Below are positions 17,316 to 26,262 of a DNA stretch of 45,131 nucleotides, piece by piece (within the stretch, counting starts at the first letter, position 1; every line of letters begins with the position of its first letter). Where the stretch lies: positions 1-45,131 of the forward strand of contig CATLAK010000025.1 of assembly GCA_949878435.1 (NCBI GenBank), read 5' to 3'. The stretch comes from an uncultured Lachnospiraceae bacterium (GTDB lineage Bacteria; Bacillota; Clostridia; Lachnospirales; Lachnospiraceae). The notes under the pieces are model-generated. The model ran no database searches and had not been told where the DNA came from. It worked only from the letters and a program-made list of their open reading frames with translations. The translations under genes and the position numbers were made by a program.

Positions 17316-18140
17316 CTATGAAAAGGTTATTTCATCCCCGCTGTGCACATAAAAAAGCTGCTCGCCCATGCATTCCTTCATAATCTGATAAGGCAGCTCT
17401 CCCGTGCAATGACCTGTATAGTATTTTGTTTCCGTTTGTTTCAGTTCCTTAGCGATTTCCTTGATGACAGTCAGATCTTCCTCGGTATAATCTGATTTTT
17501 TTCGCATATGGAATCCGCTGATGACCGCATCCGGGTCTGTTCCGTATATTTCACGGTACTTTTCGAGAATATTCAAGATTCCGTTGTGGGCACACCCCGA
17601 AATCAGTATCTTCTTCCCATTCTCCTCCACCACAAGATACTGCTCGTGCACAAATTCATCCTGAATAAATTCCCCTTCCCTGTTAATCTTCAATTCCCGG
17701 TTTCCTGCAGGCCACAGCCTTCTTCCCGTCACGCCGCTAAAAAGAAAGAGTTCCTCATCGATTCTCTTATCCCCCTCAATCAGCTTAAGCTGCGGAAGCT
17801 CCATAATCCTTCTGTCGATTCCGATATATCTTTCCAGTGCATCGTTTTTGTGATAGTACGCTTCCCCTGCCGTGCTCTGCATGAAAATCGGGGCGCCGGG
17901 ATTCCTGTCTGCAAATGCCAGAATCCCCCCTGCATGGTCATAGTGCCCATGGCTTAAGAATACCATCTCCACTTGGCACAGATCCACACCCAGCTTTTCA
18001 GCATTTAAAAGAAACAACTCCGTAGCCCCGGTATCTACAAGGATTTTATGCTTTAAAGTCTCCACATAAAAGCTGAGCCCGTGCTCAGCCCCGCAGCAGC
18101 TGCTGCCCTGCGTATTTTCAACCAGATTAATGATTTTCAT
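17316..18140 (-). CDS. Metallo-beta-lactamase-fold hydrolase
   Basis: 274 residues from the ATG at 18138-18140, which follows GTGGAG at a good spacing. The metal-binding motif SHGHYDHAGG has H64, H66, D68 and H69; further ligands are in SGCAHNGI, SGFHMR and TGHCTGE. The overall pattern matches the group annotated after the archaeal dihydropterin phosphate synthase (MJ0301-like), but most bacterial members are uncharacterised. The start overlaps the end of the YbaK-type gene by 14 bases, so they form an operon. Confidence 0.87.
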   Translation of the reverse strand: MKIINLVENTQGSSCCGAEHGLSFYVETLKHKILVDTGATELFLLNAEKLGVDLCQVEMVFLSHGHYDHAGGILAFADRNPGAPIFMQSTAGEAYYHKNDALERYIGIDRRIMELPQLKLIEGDKRIDEELFLFSGVTGRRLWPAGNRELKINREGEFIQDEFVHEQYLVVEENGKKILISGCAHNGILNILEKYREIYGTDPDAVISGFHMRKKSDYTEEDLTVIKEIAKELKQTETKYYTGHCTGELPYQIMKECMGEQLFYVHSGDEITFS

Positions 18141-18615
18141 TTTCTGTCTCCACAAGCCGGCATACATCTATCCAGCCTTCTTCCCCTGCATATCTTTCCA
18201 TTTCTGGTATGGTAAGTTCGATTGCACTGTTGCTGCTGCCGCAGGCAGGAAACACCGTCTCAAACCGTTTCAGGGATTCGTCTAGGTACACCTTTACCCC
18301 TTCCTTCACCGCAAACGGACAGACGCCGCCCACTGCATGTCCCACCAGCTCCGTCACCTGGTCTGATGAAAGCATCTTTGCCTTTGTCCCGAACTGCTTT
18401 TTGTACTTGGGATTATCCACCTTGGCATCTCCTGCCGCCACAATAAGCACTGCCTGCCCTTCCACCAAAAAGGAAAGGGTCTTGGCAATTCTGCTGGGTT
18501 CACACCCTAACGCCTGTGCCGCCAGCGCAACTGTTGCACTGGATACCGGAAATTCCCGGATGCGCTCCTCCATCCCGTATTGCCTGAAATATTCTTTTAC
18601 CTTGTCGATTGCCAT
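18127..18615 (-). CDS. YbaK/EbsC-type aminoacyl-tRNA deacylase
   Basis: 162 residues, the normal length. The fold is recognisable from RIAKTLSFLVEG, VLIVAAGDAKVD, GHAVGGVCPFAVKEG and VFPACGSSNSAIEL, the usual blocks of the YbaK/ProXp family. These enzymes hydrolyse misacylated tRNA in trans (for example Cys- or Ala-tRNA-Pro); which one is not clear. The ATG at 18613-18615 is preferred over the one two codons earlier because GGAAGG then sits at about 8 nt. Confidence 0.88.
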   Translation of the reverse strand: MAIDKVKEYFRQYGMEERIREFPVSSATVALAAQALGCEPSRIAKTLSFLVEGQAVLIVAAGDAKVDNPKYKKQFGTKAKMLSSDQVTELVGHAVGGVCPFAVKEGVKVYLDESLKRFETVFPACGSSNSAIELTIPEMERYAGEEGWIDVCRLVETENENH

Positions 18616-18651
18616 GTCCATTTCCTTCCTATCTATTATCCTATATTTTGG

Positions 18652-18679
18652 AAAAAGCCGCTTGTCACCAAGCGGCTTT
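18652..18679 (-). terminator. Terminator of the DUF1266 lipoprotein gene
   Basis: AAAGCCGCTTG (18654-18664) pairs with CAAGCGGCTTT (18669-18679), loop of 4. On the minus strand the stem is followed by a U-run. It lies 30 bases after the lipoprotein stop codon. Confidence 0.88.
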
Positions 18680-18709
18680 ATATGTATCCAAATCCAATTA
18701 TACCTTTAT

Positions 18710-19957
18710 TTACCAGCACTTATCAAGCGAAAGATTAAAGTCAATCTTATAAGGGCTGTCGGCTGCTGCCTTCAATTCTTCATAAATGGTCTTTCTTTCA
18801 TCACTGCTCTCAAAAGTCCAATATTCATAGCCGATGAAATACCCCTCCATAAACTGATCCCATGAATCATAAGAGTTTTGAATCTCTTTTGCAACCTCCA
18901 AAGACTTTTCCAATGCCTCTTCCTTTGAATAGTATCCTGCAAGATATGCATCTGCCAGAATCGTCATCATACGGCTGTAATCCCATGCCGCTATGCCATG
19001 CCCCTGATTTGCCTCATAATAAGTATACCAGTCCACATAACTCTGTGCCTCGGCATCGCTTACCGTAAAATTAGCAATCATAAAATCCTTTTTCTTATCT
19101 GCAGGCAGGTCGCCGATTCCCAGTTCCTTCAGATAAATCATTTCATTTGCGAATTCTACTCCATGACCCTCTGTTTCCAGCATCTTCAGCGTTTTATCCA
19201 CACCGCTGCGGTCTGTAATCTCCCAATAATCCGTCAAAAACTGTTGCACTACAGCTTGGTTCGATTCATTCTCTTCAAGCCCGCCATACACATTATAGTC
19301 CCATCCATTCGTCTTTATCAAAATTGCGCAGGTAGCATTGAACCATTGGAGTGTCTCATCCAAACTTGCGCTTGCAGGTGCAGGAGCAGGAGTTGCCTGT
19401 GTTCCTTCCGCTTCAGCCGCCGTCTCCACTGCATCCTCAGGCACGTCCTCGTCGAAAGTCGCACACACTTGCTGAAAATACTCTGTTTTTTTATCATCTA
19501 ATGCCGGCGCTGCGTATAAAATACTATAGTAGGCATATTCCGTCTCGCCATACACGATATAGCCGTCTCCACTTACATCCTCAAGGTTGACTGAACCCTT
19601 ATAAGCCTCTATTCCGCTTAAACCGGAAATTGCCGGCTTCGCCATTTCTTCTGCCTCAGATACGGCAAAGGAATCCTCCACCATATCCCTTAAATCACCA
19701 ATGTCAGAGAGGTTGGTATAAGCCGCCTTGGGCATCTGCATCACCACGATTCCCTCTGTCTCATCCTGCGTAAATGCCGCAATCCAGTTATCCACTCCCA
19801 TATCCTGCGCATTCCAGCTCTCATCCATGCGAATCGTCACCGTTTTGTCCGCAGAAGCAAACTCCCGCATAATCGTTTCGGAATCTTCCTTGCAAGCAGT
19901 AAGCATCATTACCGCTGCCATAATAAGAATGATACATGATTTCTTTAATCGCCCCAT
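18710..19957 (-). CDS. Lipoprotein with C-terminal DUF1266 domain
   Basis: 415 residues. The N-terminus is a lipoprotein signal ending in the lipobox LTAC (C22), so the protein should be anchored on the outer face of the membrane. Residues ~25-160 are a soluble beta-rich domain; an alanine/proline-rich linker follows; the last ~200 residues match DUF1266, with the typical WDYSRMMTILADAYLAGYYS and SWDQFMEGYFIGY blocks. DUF1266 has no known function. The ATG at 19955-19957 follows GGGGAGGAA; the frame is open further to a TTG. It has its own promoter and terminator, so it is a single-gene unit. Confidence 0.85.
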   Translation of the reverse strand: MGRLKKSCIILIMAAVMMLTACKEDSETIMREFASADKTVTIRMDESWNAQDMGVDNWIAAFTQDETEGIVVMQMPKAAYTNLSDIGDLRDMVEDSFAVSEAEEMAKPAISGLSGIEAYKGSVNLEDVSGDGYIVYGETEYAYYSILYAAPALDDKKTEYFQQVCATFDEDVPEDAVETAAEAEGTQATPAPAPASASLDETLQWFNATCAILIKTNGWDYNVYGGLEENESNQAVVQQFLTDYWEITDRSGVDKTLKMLETEGHGVEFANEMIYLKELGIGDLPADKKKDFMIANFTVSDAEAQSYVDWYTYYEANQGHGIAAWDYSRMMTILADAYLAGYYSKEEALEKSLEVAKEIQNSYDSWDQFMEGYFIGYEYWTFESSDERKTIYEELKAAADSPYKIDFNLSLDKCW

Positions 19958-19989
19958 AATTTCCTCCCCTTTCAAAACTTCTACTACTT

Positions 19990-20018
19990 TTTATATCTCT
20001 TTACCGTAGATTTGTCAA
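19990..20018 (-). promoter_or_regulatory. Sigma-A promoter of the DUF1266 lipoprotein
   Basis: TTGACA (20013-20018), 17-nt spacer, TATAAA (19990-19995) on the minus strand, about 30 bases before the start codon. Confidence 0.82.
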
Positions 20019-20053
20019 CATCTTCCGGTTCTCAATTTGGAAATTTTCTCCAA

Positions 20054-22477
20054 TTATCTAAGATAAATTCTCATGCACTGTACCAATTGTTCCACATCAA
20101 GCGGTTTCGTGATATGCTCATTCATCCCTGCTTTTTTGCTTGCAATCACATCATCGGTAAATGCATTGGCAGTCATTGCTATAATCGGTATCTTCCCGGC
20201 ATCGCTGCGCCCGGCTGCCCTGATTGCTCTCGCCGCCTCATAACCATTCATGATAGGCATCTGTACATCCATAAAGATCAGATCATAATATCCTGTTTCC
20301 ATCTCCATGAATTTCTCTAATGCTTGTTTCCCGTTTTCAACACTCTCCACCTCGACGCCTGTGTAGCTTAGAATTTCCTCCGCTATCTCGCGGTTGAGCT
20401 CATTGTCCTCCACCAGAAGGATTCTTCTGCCATGGAACTTCTGATTCGACAGATCTTCTTTTAGATTTTCAATTTTCTTTTCTTCATTACCCTCTGTGAC
20501 CGCGTAATGTCCTGCATCTGTCTGCAGCCGGTCCTGCTGCTTCAAAAAGATAGTGACCGTAAACCTGGAGCCTTTTCCTTCTCTGCTTTCTATATTAATG
20601 TTGCCATTCATCTTGTGAACAATATTAAGCGCAATCGTCATACCAAGCCCGGTTCCCTCTATCTTGCTTACGCGGGAATCTTCTGCACGGCTGAAAGGCT
20701 CAAAAATCTGACGCTGAAACTCATCTGACATTCCAATCCCATTATCACTGAAAATGAACTCATAGCATCCATAGTCATTTACCTTTGACTCTTTCTCATT
20801 TACTTCAATCTTGATTCTGCCGCCCGGCGGCGTATATTTCACAGCATTGCCAAGAATATTCATGAATACCTGTTGCAGACGCATGACATCTCCGATCACG
20901 CTTTCGTGCCCGACCTTGTCCATGTCCAGCGTCAGATCATGCTGTTTTTGCTGCTGCACAGGACGAATCATGGTCAGCAGACTGTTCATTAAATCCGACA
21001 ATTTAAAAGGTTCTTCGGCAAGATCGACCTTTCCTGACTCTATCTTGCTCATATCAAGGACATCATTGATCAAACCGAGCAGATGCGTGCTTGAAACCGT
21101 TATTTTGTTCAGACAGTCTGCAACTCTGTCCCTGTCATCAAGATGTGCGCCTGCAATCGTCGTCATTCCAATGATTGCATTCATGGGTGTGCGGATATCA
21201 TGGCTCATCCTCGATAAGAAATCGCTTTTAGATGCATTTGCATGCACTGCAGATTCATATGCCTCTTTTAAGATCTGCTGTGCGCGCTCTTCCTTCCTTT
21301 TGCTTTCCGTTACATCCTGTGCCAGATATAGTACTTTTCTAGGCTCTTCCCCTACCGTCTCTGAGAGAATCGCCGTGGCGCGAATCCAGCCGTTATCTAT
21401 GATTTCTCCATCCTGCTGCACAATTCTGCGATATTCCACTGCCTCAAAAGGATGCTCTCTGCTCAACTTCTTACGCATATGTGCCATGTCCATCACTTCT
21501 AAATAAGATTCCCGATCCTCGGGGTGTATGAACATAGCGGCATATGTCCTGAACGCTTCCCGGCAGCTTCTCGCATTCTTCAGCGCATCTCTTACTTCCT
21601 CCATCTGGTTGACCATCCTGAAGGTATCCGTCTCCAAGTCCAGATAATAGGCCGCAAAAAACAGGCTGCTCATACTTTCAATGACATGACCCTTTTCTAT
21701 TTTTTCCCTTGCTGCCTCCGCCTCCTTCTGCTTTTCCCCGGTGATATCCCTCCCGAGTATATTTACAACAACCGTCTTATCCTGCCTGATAAAATAGATA
21801 TGCGACTCCGTCCACTTGGTCTGCGGCGCACTCATTCGGAACTGGCAAACGATTTCTGCATAGTCTTCCACTTCTTCTGCTTTCCTGCGCAGATTCTGTA
21901 TTGAAAACGTTTCCGCAAAATAGGCTTTGTCCTCCTCGAAAATCACATCATTTAGTGCTATCTGATAGTACTGCTCATAATTTCCCGAATATATTTTTCC
22001 TGCTTCCCCTGCTTTATTCAAATAGATCCTATCACATGCCCCCGTCTCTAAATTTACGACGCTCATCACACTATAAGCCGATCTGAAAATAGCCGCCATC
22101 TGCTTATCATTCTGGCGGTAGGCTGCTTCCTTCTGCGCACTCTCCCTATCGTCTGCCTGCGGCGTGACGGCAATTGAAAACGCAGGGATCTCCTCTTCCC
22201 ATAAAATCCGTGTTACCGTAACATCCACTGCTTTTCCAAACGGATCGTTGAATTTGACGGAACGGCTCTCTTTTTTATTTCCTATAATTAAAAGCGGACA
22301 ATTTACACAGGATCCCTCCCACAATTCGTGGCAGGGGATTCCTGTTTGAACTTTCGGAAAAACTTCCCTTATCCGCTTATTAAAGTACAAAATCTTATGG
22401 TCATCCTCACGTATCACATAAACTCCCGTCATTTGAAGGGAATCCAGAATTGCTTCATAATCTTTTGCCTTCACCAC
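20054..22477 (-). CDS. Hybrid sensor histidine kinase/response regulator with PAS domains
   Basis: 807 residues, no membrane segment, so probably cytoplasmic. Residues ~5-105 form a PAS domain with a cysteine cluster (CHELWEGSCVNCPL); two more PAS-like regions span ~125-245 and ~260-395. HisKA has the phospho-accepting His in SHDIRTPMNAI near 423; the ATPase has DNGIGMSD near 577 and GTGLGM. A C-terminal receiver domain begins near 686 (LLVEDNEL) with its Asp in FMDVQMP near 735. No output or Hpt domain follows. Start is GTG (22475-22477) after AGGAG. It is last in the operon with the HD-GYP protein and the two-TM protein. Confidence 0.93.
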   Translation of the reverse strand: MVKAKDYEAILDSLQMTGVYVIREDDHKILYFNKRIREVFPKVQTGIPCHELWEGSCVNCPLLIIGNKKESRSVKFNDPFGKAVDVTVTRILWEEEIPAFSIAVTPQADDRESAQKEAAYRQNDKQMAAIFRSAYSVMSVVNLETGACDRIYLNKAGEAGKIYSGNYEQYYQIALNDVIFEEDKAYFAETFSIQNLRRKAEEVEDYAEIVCQFRMSAPQTKWTESHIYFIRQDKTVVVNILGRDITGEKQKEAEAAREKIEKGHVIESMSSLFFAAYYLDLETDTFRMVNQMEEVRDALKNARSCREAFRTYAAMFIHPEDRESYLEVMDMAHMRKKLSREHPFEAVEYRRIVQQDGEIIDNGWIRATAILSETVGEEPRKVLYLAQDVTESKRKEERAQQILKEAYESAVHANASKSDFLSRMSHDIRTPMNAIIGMTTIAGAHLDDRDRVADCLNKITVSSTHLLGLINDVLDMSKIESGKVDLAEEPFKLSDLMNSLLTMIRPVQQQKQHDLTLDMDKVGHESVIGDVMRLQQVFMNILGNAVKYTPPGGRIKIEVNEKESKVNDYGCYEFIFSDNGIGMSDEFQRQIFEPFSRAEDSRVSKIEGTGLGMTIALNIVHKMNGNINIESREGKGSRFTVTIFLKQQDRLQTDAGHYAVTEGNEEKKIENLKEDLSNQKFHGRRILLVEDNELNREIAEEILSYTGVEVESVENGKQALEKFMEMETGYYDLIFMDVQMPIMNGYEAARAIRAAGRSDAGKIPIIAMTANAFTDDVIASKKAGMNEHITKPLDVEQLVQCMRIYLR

Positions 22478-22495
22478 AGCTCACTCCTCTTATAT

Positions 22496-23608
22496 TTATA
22501 TGGGCTGATTATGATCCACCTTAAAGTACTGAATATCCAGAAAACTCTTGCAGTCTTTATTATATAGCCTGCTCAAATCGTTGTCAAAGCCAAGCAATAC
22601 CCACGGCATGACCTGACCGATATATTCCAGCGTCTCCAATGCCTTCTTTTCCCCGGCAACTGATATTTCAGACTGCCTTTTGGCAAACACGTTCTGGGAT
22701 TCATATTTCTTTTTATCAATCGTATTTAAGACAACACTATATGTCGTACCTGTCTTGATTCCGTTCGTGCGGTGCGTGGTCGTCTTCTGATACGCCCACA
22801 CGATCTCATCATTTAAGAGCACGTGCGGTTTGCTTCCAATCATAAAGAAGGTCAGCCTGCGTCCTATGCGGAAATCATCCGATTTCAGAATGATTCTGGC
22901 GCTCTGGTATTCAAGATCTGCCTCTGCCTCTCCAAACCCGGCATCTGCAAGCTCTTTTTTGACTGCCTTAAGACGTCCGCCATTTACAGCGCTTATGATC
23001 ATCCAAATCCCCATTATCACCAGTACAAGCGCTGCAAATGCAAAAACATATGTCACAACGGCAAGATTCGTCGGTACCACCTCTGTATTGATAAAATACG
23101 GCAGCGTGTTCTCCTCAAACTCTTCCTCCGTCAGCCCGGCGCCCATAAAATATTCTCTAAGGAACTCATAATCCTCATCCGGCATTTTTTGTATTTCGCC
23201 GCTGTACATGATTGGATCGCAAGGTTCATTATAATAAGTGGCTTCCGCCATCGCCTCCATCTTTTTCTCATCAGAGGCTGGAACTTTGATTCCCATATAA
23301 CGGTAATCCGCTGCATTCGCATCTCCTGTCCAGATCACATAGTACAGATCGGTGGTACGGGTATAATGTGTCTGGGTGTTTTCCTCATATTCTTCTATGT
23401 AGCACCCAAAATTGGCATCCAATGTAACATCTACCAACAGATTTGCCTTAACTTCATCAGGCGCCAGGGTCTCAAATGCTATATTGCCCTTCATCGCCCC
23501 CATCACTCTCGGAAATAGGAACACCAACGCCACGCCTCCAATAATCAAAAGCACAATCGCCGGAAACATCCTCTTTTTAATACTTCTTTTCTTAAGTTCT
23601 TCAAACAT
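22496..23608 (-). CDS. Two-TM membrane protein (DUF6709-like), unknown function
   Basis: 370 residues. Membrane segments lie near 14-33 and 187-210, with an acidic extracellular domain of about 150 residues between them and a cytoplasmic C-terminal half (FRIGRRLTFFMIGSKPHVLLNDEIVWAYQ...), which looks PH-like. I recall similar proteins named DUF6709 in Lachnospiraceae. No enzymatic motif is visible. The ATG follows AAAGGAGAG; the kinase gene starts 18 nt after its stop, and the HD-GYP gene ends 27 nt before its start. An accessory sensor for the kinase is possible from the location only. Confidence 0.7.
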   Translation of the reverse strand: MFEELKKRSIKKRMFPAIVLLIIGGVALVFLFPRVMGAMKGNIAFETLAPDEVKANLLVDVTLDANFGCYIEEYEENTQTHYTRTTDLYYVIWTGDANAADYRYMGIKVPASDEKKMEAMAEATYYNEPCDPIMYSGEIQKMPDEDYEFLREYFMGAGLTEEEFEENTLPYFINTEVVPTNLAVVTYVFAFAALVLVIMGIWMIISAVNGGRLKAVKKELADAGFGEAEADLEYQSARIILKSDDFRIGRRLTFFMIGSKPHVLLNDEIVWAYQKTTTHRTNGIKTGTTYSVVLNTIDKKKYESQNVFAKRQSEISVAGEKKALETLEYIGQVMPWVLLGFDNDLSRLYNKDCKSFLDIQYFKVDHNQPI

Positions 23609-23635
23609 ACGCTCTCTCCTTTACCCCTCATATCT

Positions 23636-24679
23636 CTATTCATGCTCTGATTTATCCCAGCCATCCATAATGTTCTTGAATGCCTCTAACACCTTGGGAT
23701 TGAATGACCCACACTCGCCTTCAAAAATCATTTGCACAGCTGTATCATGGGAGAACGCCTTTTTATACACTCTAGGCGAAATCAGCGCATCATACACGTC
23801 TGCCACTGCCACCACCTGCGCCCATATGGAAACTTCGTCCCCCTTAAGCCCGTCGGGATATCCCTTTCCGTCCCAGCGCTCATGGTGATGCCTGCAGATA
23901 TCGTAACCATACTGGAAGATTCCCTCATCCATGATATTAGGAATGCTGGAAAGAAGCTCACATCCCTTTACCGTATGCAGCTTCATCTCCTCAAACTCTT
24001 CCTGGGTAAGTCTGCCCGGTTTATTCAGAATACCGTCCGGTATAGCGATTTTTCCTACGTCATGGAGCATGGCAGCCGTAACGATCTTTTCGATTTCAGC
24101 GTCCGCCAGCGTGTATTCGGGATAAAGCTTTATCACCTCAAGCATCAGTTCCCTTGTCAAAACACAGATACGCTTTACATGCTCGCCGGATTCACAGTCT
24201 CTGAATTCAATCGCTGTAGCCAGCACCTCCACGATGGATGTCATAAGTTCATTTAACTTCTTCGCCTGACTGCGCACCCTCTTTTCCAAAGCATTCCGAT
24301 ACTCATATAGTTCAATGACACTGCTGATTCTGCACCTTAAGAACTGTGTCACAAAAGGTTTTCTTATAACATCCACTGCCCCTAAATTGTACCCCTCGAG
24401 CAGCATCTCCTGGCTTTCCGCCGCAGTAATGAGGAACACAGGAATCCTCTTTATCTTTCCATTCTCATTCATTGCCCGCAGCACTTCAAGCCCGTCTACA
24501 TCCGGCATCAGCAAGTCCAGGAGTACAGCTGCAATATCTTTTCTCTCATCCAGAATGTCAATTGCCTCCTGTCCGCCTCCAGCCTCTACAATCTCATAAT
24601 TATCTTTAAAAATCTCCGCCAGCATAATCCGATTGATGTCAACGTCATCCACAATCAGTATTGTTTCCCTTTTCCTCAT
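23636..24679 (-). CDS. Response regulator with HD-GYP c-di-GMP phosphodiesterase domain
   Basis: 347 residues from the ATG at 24677-24679, which has GGAGG 5 nt upstream. Residues 1-125 are a receiver domain (ILIVDDVDINR, LLDLLMPDVDG). Residues ~165-340 are HD-GYP: HDVGKI near 205, HHERWDGKGYPDGLKG near 265. HD-GYP proteins hydrolyse cyclic di-GMP to pGpG or GMP. The frame is open upstream but without a better ribosome site. It leads the operon whose last gene is a hybrid kinase; phosphotransfer between the two is a reasonable inference. Confidence 0.92.
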   Translation of the reverse strand: MRKRETILIVDDVDINRIMLAEIFKDNYEIVEAGGGQEAIDILDERKDIAAVLLDLLMPDVDGLEVLRAMNENGKIKRIPVFLITAAESQEMLLEGYNLGAVDVIRKPFVTQFLRCRISSVIELYEYRNALEKRVRSQAKKLNELMTSIVEVLATAIEFRDCESGEHVKRICVLTRELMLEVIKLYPEYTLADAEIEKIVTAAMLHDVGKIAIPDGILNKPGRLTQEEFEEMKLHTVKGCELLSSIPNIMDEGIFQYGYDICRHHHERWDGKGYPDGLKGDEVSIWAQVVAVADVYDALISPRVYKKAFSHDTAVQMIFEGECGSFNPKVLEAFKNIMDGWDKSEHE

Positions 24680-24783
24680 TCCATCCTCCACTGTACTGTA
24701 TCTTTTCATTATAATACGACACTTGCTGCGTATGCACCTGCCTCCTGCATTTACCACATTACCACATTTTTATGTCTACTCTT

Positions 24784-24797
24784 TATCATATATGATA
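24784..24797. promoter_or_regulatory. 14-bp perfect palindrome
   Basis: TATCATATATGATA is fully palindromic and lies between the RT stop codon (24860) and the HD-GYP start. It may be an operator for the signalling operon. The surrounding 180 bases hold no other feature that I can support. Confidence 0.4.
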
Positions 24798-24859
24798 GTC
24801 AAAAATTTTTCAACAAATATCGACGCATATCTCTGCCTATTTTATGGAAAATGCTGCCT

Positions 24860-26071
24860 TCATTTGTAAAATTCGTGTACAAGGCTGCGATACCCCCATT
24901 TCTTCATTGTATCGTAACGGATTCTATAATTTCCTTTATAGTGCCGTCCCGTAACTGCATATCGAATATATTGCTGCATATAGGCATCGATTTCCCGCAG
25001 TCCCGTATCTACAGTCAGGTTCGGGAAAAACCATCTGTTCCAGCAAAATTCATCTTCCGCCTCTTCCCCATTTTTCTCAGTTCCGTAAAACTTCCGGTTC
25101 ATGGCACGGATAAATCCGATGGCTGCCTTCTCCCCGGAAAGTCCTTTTTCCCGCTGCCAGCGGCGCAGCGCCTGCGCCTTGCGCCGGATTCTTGCTTTCG
25201 TCTTTAAGATGGTGTGGGCAGATAAATCAATCTCTCCCCTTTGATAACAGAAGCCTAAAAACTCTATCCCTTCTCCAGGACTGTAAATGTTGACTTTATC
25301 AGGGTTCAGCTTTAGTTCTAATTCCATAAGCGCCTCTTCAAGCTGCTTTTTTCTGATTTGCAGTTCCGTTAAGCTGTCCGCAAACAAAAGGATATCGTCT
25401 GAATACCGAAAATACAAAATGCCCTCTCTCTCAAAAAAGGCATCCACATCCTTTAAATATACATTTGCAAAAAAAGGAGAAACCGGCGTTCCTGCCATAG
25501 CGCCGTGCTCCTCGCACAAAATCCTGCTTCCCGATCTCACCTTTTTTTCTAAAAGCATCTTTTCAAAGAGCTGGTACAAAAGAAAATCATCTTCCTTTAA
25601 AAAGACCAGCTTTGCAAGCAGCTTTTCCACCTTAATAGAGTTAAAGTAATTGCTGATGTCCACTTTCAGGCAATAGCTCTCCTCTACCCGCTGCTCCATG
25701 CGCAGGCGCCTAATAGCACTTCTGGCGCCGATTCCTCTCCGGAAGGCATAACAGTTGCCGCAAAAAAGGTCGTCATACCGGTAAAGACAAAAGGCGATAA
25801 ATTTGAGGAAGATCCCTTCGTCCCCCTCAAAAGAATAGACCACCCTTTTCTTTTCCGTGCCCTCCTTATTTACAGTCCTCTTTATAGGAAGTTCAGAGGG
25901 AAACCTCCCCTCCTGCCATGCCCTGCAAAGGGGCAGATATGCCTTCCTGCCGATAAACTGCCGGATCTGTTCCTCTTCTGCCTTCGGAAGATGCTGCTTT
26001 TCTATTTTATAATTTAAAAACTCCTGCCAGCCCTCTTCACTGGCGCATGTATGTAAGATGGATGTACGCAT
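24860..26071 (-). CDS. Stand-alone reverse transcriptase (unclassified)
   Basis: 403 residues. RT blocks in order: CGNCYAFRRGIGARSAI (block 2), CLKVDISNYFNSI (block 3), GAMAGTPVSPFFANVYL (block 4), FRYSDDILLFA with the catalytic YSDD near 223-226 (block 5) and LNPDKVNIYSPGEGIEFLGF (blocks 6-7). A helical thumb follows, then a C-terminal part ending in VTGRHYKGNYR and GYRSLVHEFY. No maturase X or HNH endonuclease domain of group II intron proteins is evident, and no CRISPR or DGR neighbour. Block 4 is unlike the usual retron form. The start codon lies 19 nt after a structured segment that may be its partner RNA. I cannot place it in a named RT group. Confidence 0.88.
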   Translation of the reverse strand: MRTSILHTCASEEGWQEFLNYKIEKQHLPKAEEEQIRQFIGRKAYLPLCRAWQEGRFPSELPIKRTVNKEGTEKKRVVYSFEGDEGIFLKFIAFCLYRYDDLFCGNCYAFRRGIGARSAIRRLRMEQRVEESYCLKVDISNYFNSIKVEKLLAKLVFLKEDDFLLYQLFEKMLLEKKVRSGSRILCEEHGAMAGTPVSPFFANVYLKDVDAFFEREGILYFRYSDDILLFADSLTELQIRKKQLEEALMELELKLNPDKVNIYSPGEGIEFLGFCYQRGEIDLSAHTILKTKARIRRKAQALRRWQREKGLSGEKAAIGFIRAMNRKFYGTEKNGEEAEDEFCWNRWFFPNLTVDTGLREIDAYMQQYIRYAVTGRHYKGNYRIRYDTMKKWGYRSLVHEFYK

Positions 26072-26090
26072 ATGATTTTCCCATTAAAAT

Positions 26091-26234
26091 AAGAGAGAGA
26101 AACAGCTTTGAAAGCAATAAAGCCGTGCTTATTGCTACCAGATTCAACATGCCTCCATTGCCCGCAAAACATCAAAAACCAAAGCATGCTTCATCCCTGA
26201 CGGGCGCAATCAACAAATTGCATTTCTCTCTCTT
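26091..26234 (-). ncRNA. Candidate structured RNA upstream of the RT (retron- or DRT-like)
   Basis: On the minus strand the segment is closed by a perfect 12-bp inverted repeat: AAGAGAGAGAAA (26234-26223) with TTTCTCTCTCTT (26102-26091). Inside are helix A, ATTGCGCCCG (26210-26201) with CGGGCAAT (26164-26157), 8 bp with a 2-nt bulge and a 36-nt loop holding the palindrome AAGCATGCTT, and helix B, AGCAATAAGC (26136-26127) with GCTTTATTGCT (26123-26113), 10 bp, one bulge, loop ACG. The outer repeat resembles retron a1/a2 ends. No coding frame fits. This is an inference from structure and location; boundaries and class are unproven. Confidence 0.55.
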
Positions 26235-26262
26235 TTCCAAAAATTATGAAGTTACAGACCAA

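Noticed and set aside
24860..26071. RT as a group II intron protein or a diversity-generating retroelement
   Set aside because: No intron-like flanks, domain V or maturase/endonuclease domains were seen, and no template/variable repeat pair or Avd-like gene is nearby.
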